Positions 58,041-64,000 of a DNA stretch of 64,000 bases are shown here, piece by piece (position 1 is the stretch's first letter; every line of letters begins with the position of its first letter). The notes below the pieces were generated by a model that saw only the letters and a list, made by a program, of their open reading frames with translations, had not been told where the DNA came from and did no database searches. The translations under genes were made by a program, and so were the position numbers. Location: the NCBI GenBank assembly GCA_021234155.1, contig JAJEKV010000020.1, positions 19,087,018-19,151,017 of the forward strand, written 5' to 3'. The stretch comes from Isoetes taiwanensis. Taxonomy: Eukaryota; Streptophyta; Lycopodiopsida; Isoetales; Isoetaceae.

Positions 58041-61000
58041 CCTCCTTAAAGAGATAGCGTGAGATTATAAGTCACACATTCAAAGTGATTAAGTTTGAAA
58101 TGACTTGTAATGTGCAATTTATAACTCTGGGATAAAAAGGTTGAGGTATATGTTAGACATGATCATCGTTTAAGACTGTCGAAAGTGAACAGTCAAGGTG
58201 TGTGGAAGTCTCACTGTTTTCAGAGTATACCTAATTTTGAATTCATTCTTTCTATACATACGTGTAATTGATTATATATTATAAACAGGTATAGATATAA
58301 GCAACTTGTATTTGTTCTTATATTATAATATGGAGTTATTAATCTCGCATTGTTTAGTAGAAAGTGATTCTAATCATATTAACTTCTATGTATATGTATT
58401 ATATTCTCCCTTCGCTTTGCAATCCATTTAATTACAGCCAGCCCTAATTTAATTTTGTATCAGAATTTTGTTTTGCTATTTTGGTACAGTTTTAAGAACT
58501 CATATGTTCCTATCCTCGGTGTTTTACATGTCCCTCACATTTATACTTAGCCTTTAATAGAATTATATATTGTACTGTATCTGATATTTTTACGTAAGTC
58601 TTGCTATTTTATCTCATTCTACTATATTTGATTATGTGTTTAGATACCTTTCTTCTTTTGACCATCTTTAATGTTTCCAGACTCACACTCTCGATCCATA
58701 GTTTATGCCTAGCTGTAAGTGATAACCAGACCTTGATATGCAAGGGGTAAAGACCCTTAGAAAATGAGGCTAGATTGTTGATTTAAATGTTGGTTTGATT
58801 TCAAATAAAGTTCTAAGATGTAAAAGCCCAATTGTTTTATTGTTGGCTTCAAGTAAAAATGAACATTTCTTTCCAAAAGTAATAGATGGTTCTTTAGGTT
58901 AATTGGCACAAAGGGATTTCGAGGTGAACTAATACTAAAACGAGTTTTATCTCACACAAGCAGACATATTAATTCACTAGTTATATCTATACATTTATTA
59001 GACATCTATATATTGTTACATTGACATCGCACCGATACGGAGGAAGCATCGGAAGCATGCCTGGTGCTTCTTGAGGCTGTTATACAAGGATGATTAAGCA
59101 GGTCCGGGGTTCTTACTTGAAGTAGAAGTGTAGCACGTTGGGAATAAGAAGTGATAAGGCATCCTTATTTTGGATGGATGGTCGAGAAAATTGGTATGAC
59201 GATGTTTGTTATCCGATTGAAACACTGGACCACATTAGAGAGGTACTATACTAAGGTGGAAACTGGATTATAAGTACCCAGCTCATGAAAGGGAGATCAC
59301 TTTAGAAGTGTAAGTTTTGACAATGGTGGTGAAGGTATAGAATGTCGACCCGACACTTTATAGCTATTGCTACTTGAATCGAGGTATGATTCGCGAAACG
59401 GTAGAGAATAATGTTGAAATAAAGATGCAAGATTATAGACGACTAAGAAGACCACGTAGCCACGTGGATACGCTTAATGACGTTGGTCAAATGCATGATG
59501 ATTATGCATGATATAAATTAAGGAAATGGACACATCTTATGTCTGCTGGGAGCATTGAGATGCCGTATAACAGACTGGACAATAGTGTGGAATGTAGTTT
59601 CCACACAAGGTCAAGAGAGTGGAGGTTGAACTGAACGAAGGCAGGAATAAGCATTCTGTAAGACTGCTGGAATGGAAGACGGCAATTGCTAGCAAAAGGT
59701 GCAATCATCTAAAAGCTACAAAGTATGTTGAAGCTCTGGTGAAGCTAGAGTATGAAGGAAAGTTGGCCTTCAACGAATGATACACTAGGGAGGCAAGTAA
59801 TGCACCCACAAGTCCAGTGTTTGACAAGAGGTACTTGAAAGTTGTTGCAAACAACGTGTCAAATATAGAAAATTTGGAGGGATACTTTGAATAGACCAAA
59901 GTCGGGAGTATGAATAAGGTAGGTGCCCAATGAGCATCTCACCAGGGAGAATGCACCTTGGACTTGGTATCATGTGTGTATCCCGAGGAGTAGCTCCGCG
60001 TTGGTATATGCGTACTAGGAGCATTTAATGGTAAAACACAACTAGAAAAAGATAGGATGTATACTAGAACTTTTAGTTCACATTCCATATGAATACGGAA
60101 GTAATGAAGATAAGAGTTTTTATACTAGACGTTAAACATGTTCACTAGGAACCTAGGGTGGCATCTGCCCCTGTGGAATTTGTGACTAGAGCTTGAGGAT
60201 CAAGGCAAAGTAAGGCTGGAGTCTAGAAGGTGTGGTGTCGAAACCACAACATGTCCATGGTAGCAGAGAACCGAATCGAGGAAAAAAATTGGTGGCAAGT
60301 ATGAATATAGCTAGGTGGCTATGTCAAATAATCACTATGAGTCTAGAGTTAGAGTTGGCTCACACGTGTACCTAGTCCAAGGCTGAATTTTAACATACTG
60401 ATAACTCAAAGTAGGGCTGACGATGAACAAATTAAAAAGGTCTCGAAGTGCATAAAATATCTGCGAGCGGTGATCGTTCGCATCAGCAAAGGCTTCCTGC
60501 TTAGTACAATCCCAATAATTCCAAGTGCGACGGAGCGTATGCCGCAAATGTTTGAAAGCGTGATCGCGAATGTTAACGATCTCGAAACCCTTGATGGGGT
60601 CGTACGGCTATCGAAGATGTCGATTGTGATATTTAGATGTATATCATATTGGAAGATAGTAGAATATTCGTATAAGGCGAGTGAAATATTACTTAGGTAT
60701 GCTTAAAGAATAAGCATAATGATAGGCATATACTCAAAGATATTGGATTAAGTATGATCCAGGAGAGATAAGCATTCAAGTTACCCCAATGGTTGGAGTT
60801 GCCTATCCTAGGTTCATCGTACTAAGGAATATGGAAAGAATTTAAATCAGTGAAAATAGCTAGAGTAAGTTTAGCATATACGGTGATGTTACATTCAGAA
60901 ACATCCCGATGCATATTGCATTAAACCTACCAATAGGACATCTAGCATTGCATGTGCTTGAACGTATTTCATGTGATGCACATTGCAATGTTGCACCTGC

Positions 61001-61600
61001 TTGATGATTTAATTAAGTGTTACATGAAGTATTAATATTGGAAACTTCATTTGAATTATGTCTGGACGATTGTGCCAGTACCTTATTTGTATTAATGGAT
61101 GTAAATGCTATGAACTTCAAGTGTTGATGGTCTAGCATTCTATAACCTTTGATAGAACTGATGGTGGTCCATCATTGAGTAGTACTATATCAATGGATGC
61201 ATGTGGATATGTTATTATGGCCTCTGATAGAACTATTAATGGTCTATCGTTGAGAAGCATTGCATCAATGGATGAATATGAGGCATCTGCTGTTGGGAAG
61301 AAACATGTGAGGTGTGTGTGTTATTGGAAAGCAACATGTGAGGCATGTGCTGTTGGGAAGCAACATCGCCCTCCTTTTAATGCGAAAGGGAAATGTGCAG
61401 TTTATCACCTTATGCTTTGAGTGGTGCACGTTATTTATGTTTTATCTCTACGTAATCCCAAGTCTTCACAAGTGTTTAAAAGTATGGTGGCAGACTGGTA
61501 AAATGATCAAGCGATTACGTATTGACAATGTAAAATGGTGTCGTTGAGTGTCAGAATCATACGATAATCAATGTTATTCGATGTATGCTACCTAATTCCT
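58040..61600. other. Decayed retrotransposon interior, unassigned
   Basis: No intact frame longer than about 80 residues. The plus strand near 59190-59260 reads GRENWYDDVCYPIETLDHIR, and 59825-59895 reads DKRYLKVVANNVSNIE; both look coding but I cannot place them with confidence. Tandem-like text around GCATGTGAGGCATGTGCTG/TGTTGGGAAGAAACATG occurs near 61280-61370. Confidence 0.35.
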
Positions 61601-61607
61601 AATAATA

Positions 61608-62560
61608 TTGTTCGATATATGCTGCCTAATTCTTAATATGGAACAAAAGTCGCTAAATCCTAATGTGGATGATGCACCTCCAAATCCCTATGTTGTAAAC
61701 CCTAATGTGGATAATGGATCTTTACATCCTCATGTTGGGAATGAGCTTGTAAATGGGTTTTTACATCCTCATGTTGGGAATGAGCTTGTAAATCCTGAAG
61801 TGGAAGATGATTTCATGCAAAAATTGGATTTGCATGAAGGTAGTGGAAGCCCACCAGATGGATCTTGAAATATCATGCAGCTTTAGCTACTACTGCAGAT
61901 CCGGTTGTAGTGAAAGAGGCTATGTCTTCATGACAAGTCAGAAATTGGCGCATGGCCATGGAAGCTAAGTTTGAATTTCTTATTAACAAGGGTACTAGGG
62001 ATGGAATCGATTACGAGGAAAGCCTTCTCACCCATCGTGCGTCTCACTTATAGCTTGAAAGTATTGCTAGCATTTGCTGCTACATCAAATGGATGTCAAA
62101 ACCGTGTTTCTTAATGGAGATCTTATACATGAATCGATCAGAAGATTTTGGAATTCCAATGTGTATCTAAAGTAGTGTCAAGAACACTTTGTGGTGTTTG
62201 CGCTTTATGTGGATGATACTATCTTGGTATCTAATAACATAGAATACTGGCAAGCAATCAAGAGAAGACTCTTTTCTGCATTTGAGATGCTGGACATGGG
62301 GGAAATATGCTCATGTTTAGGTATTCAGGTCAAACGAGATAAAGACAAAGGCTCGAATACTTTCAGATTGCTTGGGTATACAGATGCACATTGGGATGGT
62401 TGACCAGACACATATAGATCAACAAGTGGTTGATGTCTTTTCTTTGAAAAATCTTTGATGTCTTGGATGAGTAGGAAGCAACGACGTGTTTCACTTTTCA
62501 CTGCCGAAACAGAGTATGTTGCTGCATCTTTTTAGCAAGACAAGAACTTGTTTGGTTATG
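61608..62560 (+). pseudogene. Copia polyprotein fragment (reverse transcriptase and RNase H), internally deleted
   Basis: Segments on the plus strand match Copia pol in order: EAMSS...WRMAMEAKFEFL (62000 region), QMDVKTVFLNGDL (first catalytic Asp), FALYVDDTILVSNN (the YVDD motif, 62200), FEMLDMGEICSCLGIQV, then GYTDAHWDG and DTYRSTSG (RNase H), SWMSRKQ and FTAETEYVAAS. Several blocks between them are missing and frames shift. The upstream frame 61608-61868 contains an in-frame 39-bp tandem duplication (LHPHVGNELVN twice, 61724-61801). Confidence 0.8.
61724..61801 (+). repeat. 39-bp in-frame tandem duplication
   Basis: TTACATCCTCATGTTGGGAA... repeats exactly with a period of 39 bases, giving two copies of an 11-13 residue unit. 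Confidence 0.85.
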
Positions 62561-62793
62561 ACGTTTGCTAGAGTGCTCAAGACAAGTTCAAGATGGACCA
62601 AGTATACTTATGTCTCAAAGTGATATTGCATTATCAGAACACTATCAAAGTACCATTGCATTATTCTTGGTGTAGCACTCGGGTTTTTTCCTTTGTGACC
62701 ATCAAAGGTTTTTTTCATCCGAGTGCGAGACAAATTTGTAGGTGAGGAGACTATCTATGGGTTGCAATATTTAGTCTTTTTTCTTTTACAGGC

Positions 62794-63420
62794 ATGACAT
62801 CTTCTATATCTTATTTAGAAAAAACTTATATGAAGAAGATTATGCATGAATTGATTAATCTCCGCAAGGATCTTACATCATTGGAGTATCGTTTGAATGA
62901 TTCGTTCGACGAACATGTGGATAAATTTAAAGCGCTTTTAGAAGCACTATCTTCAGCTGGTGCTAGTATTCCGCATGATCAACATGTTGTCTATCTTCTG
63001 GAATCCATGCCGGAGGAGCTTCAGACTCTTATGACTGTGCTAGCCAATAAAAAATCTATGGCATTAGGTCGAGCTTGTGAATCACTAAAAGATGGGGTTC
63101 GAAAATTGCAAAGGTAAGCTATGCATGAAGATCAAGCTTTACTTGTTGATCGTAAGAAACGAGGTCGAGAAGATGAAAAGGCGGCTTTTGTTACTGAAAC
63201 GATGGAGCTAGGAATTTCCTAGAGGGCTGTAAAGATCAATGTTCTTGTATGTGCTGCAAGAACTACTATTAGTTCTTATTTTGCCGGAGCATGGCATCAG
63301 AATGAAGAGGAGATTATCATTTTGGGGTTTACAAGAATATATTTGGATTACCTTAATGGAGTAAAAGCCTTTATGCATGAAGGGAAATCATATGATTTCA
63401 ATGTTAAAGTGGTTAATGGA
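62794..63420 (+). pseudogene. Copia-type Gag fragment
   Basis: The open frame 62794-63117 contains the helical Gag core: SLEYRLNDSFDEHVDKFKAL, then LSSAGASIPHDQHVVYLLES and MPEELQTLMTVLANKK, as in the UBN2 Gag of Copia elements. It continues after a stop with a basic segment (DRKKRGREDEKAAF), then degenerates where the zinc knuckle and protease would be. It is distinct from the 61.6-62.5 kb Copia fragment and follows it on the same strand, as if two elements were joined. Confidence 0.7.
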
Positions 63421-63429
63421 CTGAGATGG

Positions 63430-64000
63430 ATTTGGTGGCTATTGCTGCAAGCAAAGCTGGAGCATCAGTAGCAGAGAAAATTCGGTGCTTTTGTGGAGAA
63501 TGCTCGAAGTATATGGATCGACTTGTTGTGAACGAGTTCGATTATTGGGGATTATTGGGGAAGCTTCTATGATCCTTTGGGAATTATGGAACAATAAGGG
63601 TGACTGTTGGGTTGTCGTGGAAAAGGTTGTCTTGGAGACAAGTAACATAACATTGAGCACTGCTTTGTCATAATGGCCGAACTACCTGTCATAACCTCTT
63701 GCCATCTCCAGAAGTCTATTTTGATCATCTGAGCCTATGTAACTTCCAACCTTTAAGCCTGAGTATGAGAACCACAAAAGCATCTTGCTTAAGATTGCGG
63801 AGTTAGATCGTGGTGATCTGAGAGGCCGATTCGCCGTGGGGGTCATTTATATGAAAATTTGACTTTGGAAGTCATTTATATTAACACTTGACCTTATTTG
63901 CAGGTTTGCTTAGTGTCAAGCATTGGGGAGAACTCTACGAATAAGCTATCAAATATATGGATGCAAAATTTGGATGCGAAATCTCAAATTGCTTCATATA
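63430..64000. other. Unassigned end of window
   Basis: Short frames only. Might continue the Copia fragment but no pol motif is visible. Confidence 0.35.

Noticed and set aside
1-64000. CRISPR arrays, bacterial operons or phage genes
   Set aside because: No regularly spaced short repeats and no prokaryotic gene organisation; the content is plant nuclear.

Overview
This window looks like nuclear DNA of a land plant with a large, repeat-rich genome. It is AT-rich with very low coding density. Recognisable genes are plant-type: a plastid monothiol glutaredoxin with an N-terminal GIY-YIG domain, PLS-class PPR proteins, Aux/IAA, a rhamnose synthase exon, a plant-type MINPP phosphatase and an LRR protein. 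The wording of the PPR repeats and the mix of transposons suggest a fern or another non-flowering vascular plant. That placement is an inference, not a demonstrated fact.

Layout. 0.3-7.7 kb: a minus-strand LTR retrotransposon (A; TSD TTTAC) into which a minus-strand Copia-type, gag-only element (B; TSD GAAGT) inserted; B was later rearranged and now has three LTR pieces. 7.7-12.6 kb: mostly unassigned AT-rich DNA. 12.6-18.0 kb: a long foldback and a nearly full-length but decayed L1-type LINE (ORF1, endonuclease, reverse transcriptase, zf-RVT, A-tail). 19-24.5 kb: a broken PPR exon, splice-consistent exons of an unidentified minus-strand gene, and a 215-bp hAT-type MITE with perfect 8-bp TSD. 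25-29.5 kb: a 2-oxoglutarate dioxygenase fragment, two SINE-like repeats in inverted orientation, and a multi-exon MINPP-like gene with two in-frame stops. 30-38.9 kb: repeats, a fragment of plastid 16S rRNA, a UDP-rhamnose synthase exon fragment and a decayed LRR gene. 39.6-42.4 kb: a PPR pseudogene and an Aux/IAA pseudogene. 44-45.7 kb: the only clearly intact gene, GRXS16. 47-51 kb: an ankyrin exon fragment and a MuDR-type transposase with a few disruptions. 52.5-53.9 kb: a complete Merlin-type DNA transposon copy (TIRs, 8-bp TSD, zinc ribbon plus ISXO2-like transposase relic), the most unusual item here. 54.3-58.0 kb: Gypsy LTRs in opposite orientations. 61.6-63.5 kb: two Copia fragments.

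Apart from GRXS16, every recognisable host gene is a fragment or carries stops or frameshifts. The window therefore reads as a transposon graveyard with one functional gene. I see no operon-like or multi-gene system; the genes do not act together. All gene identities are from recognition of motifs by eye, without database searches.
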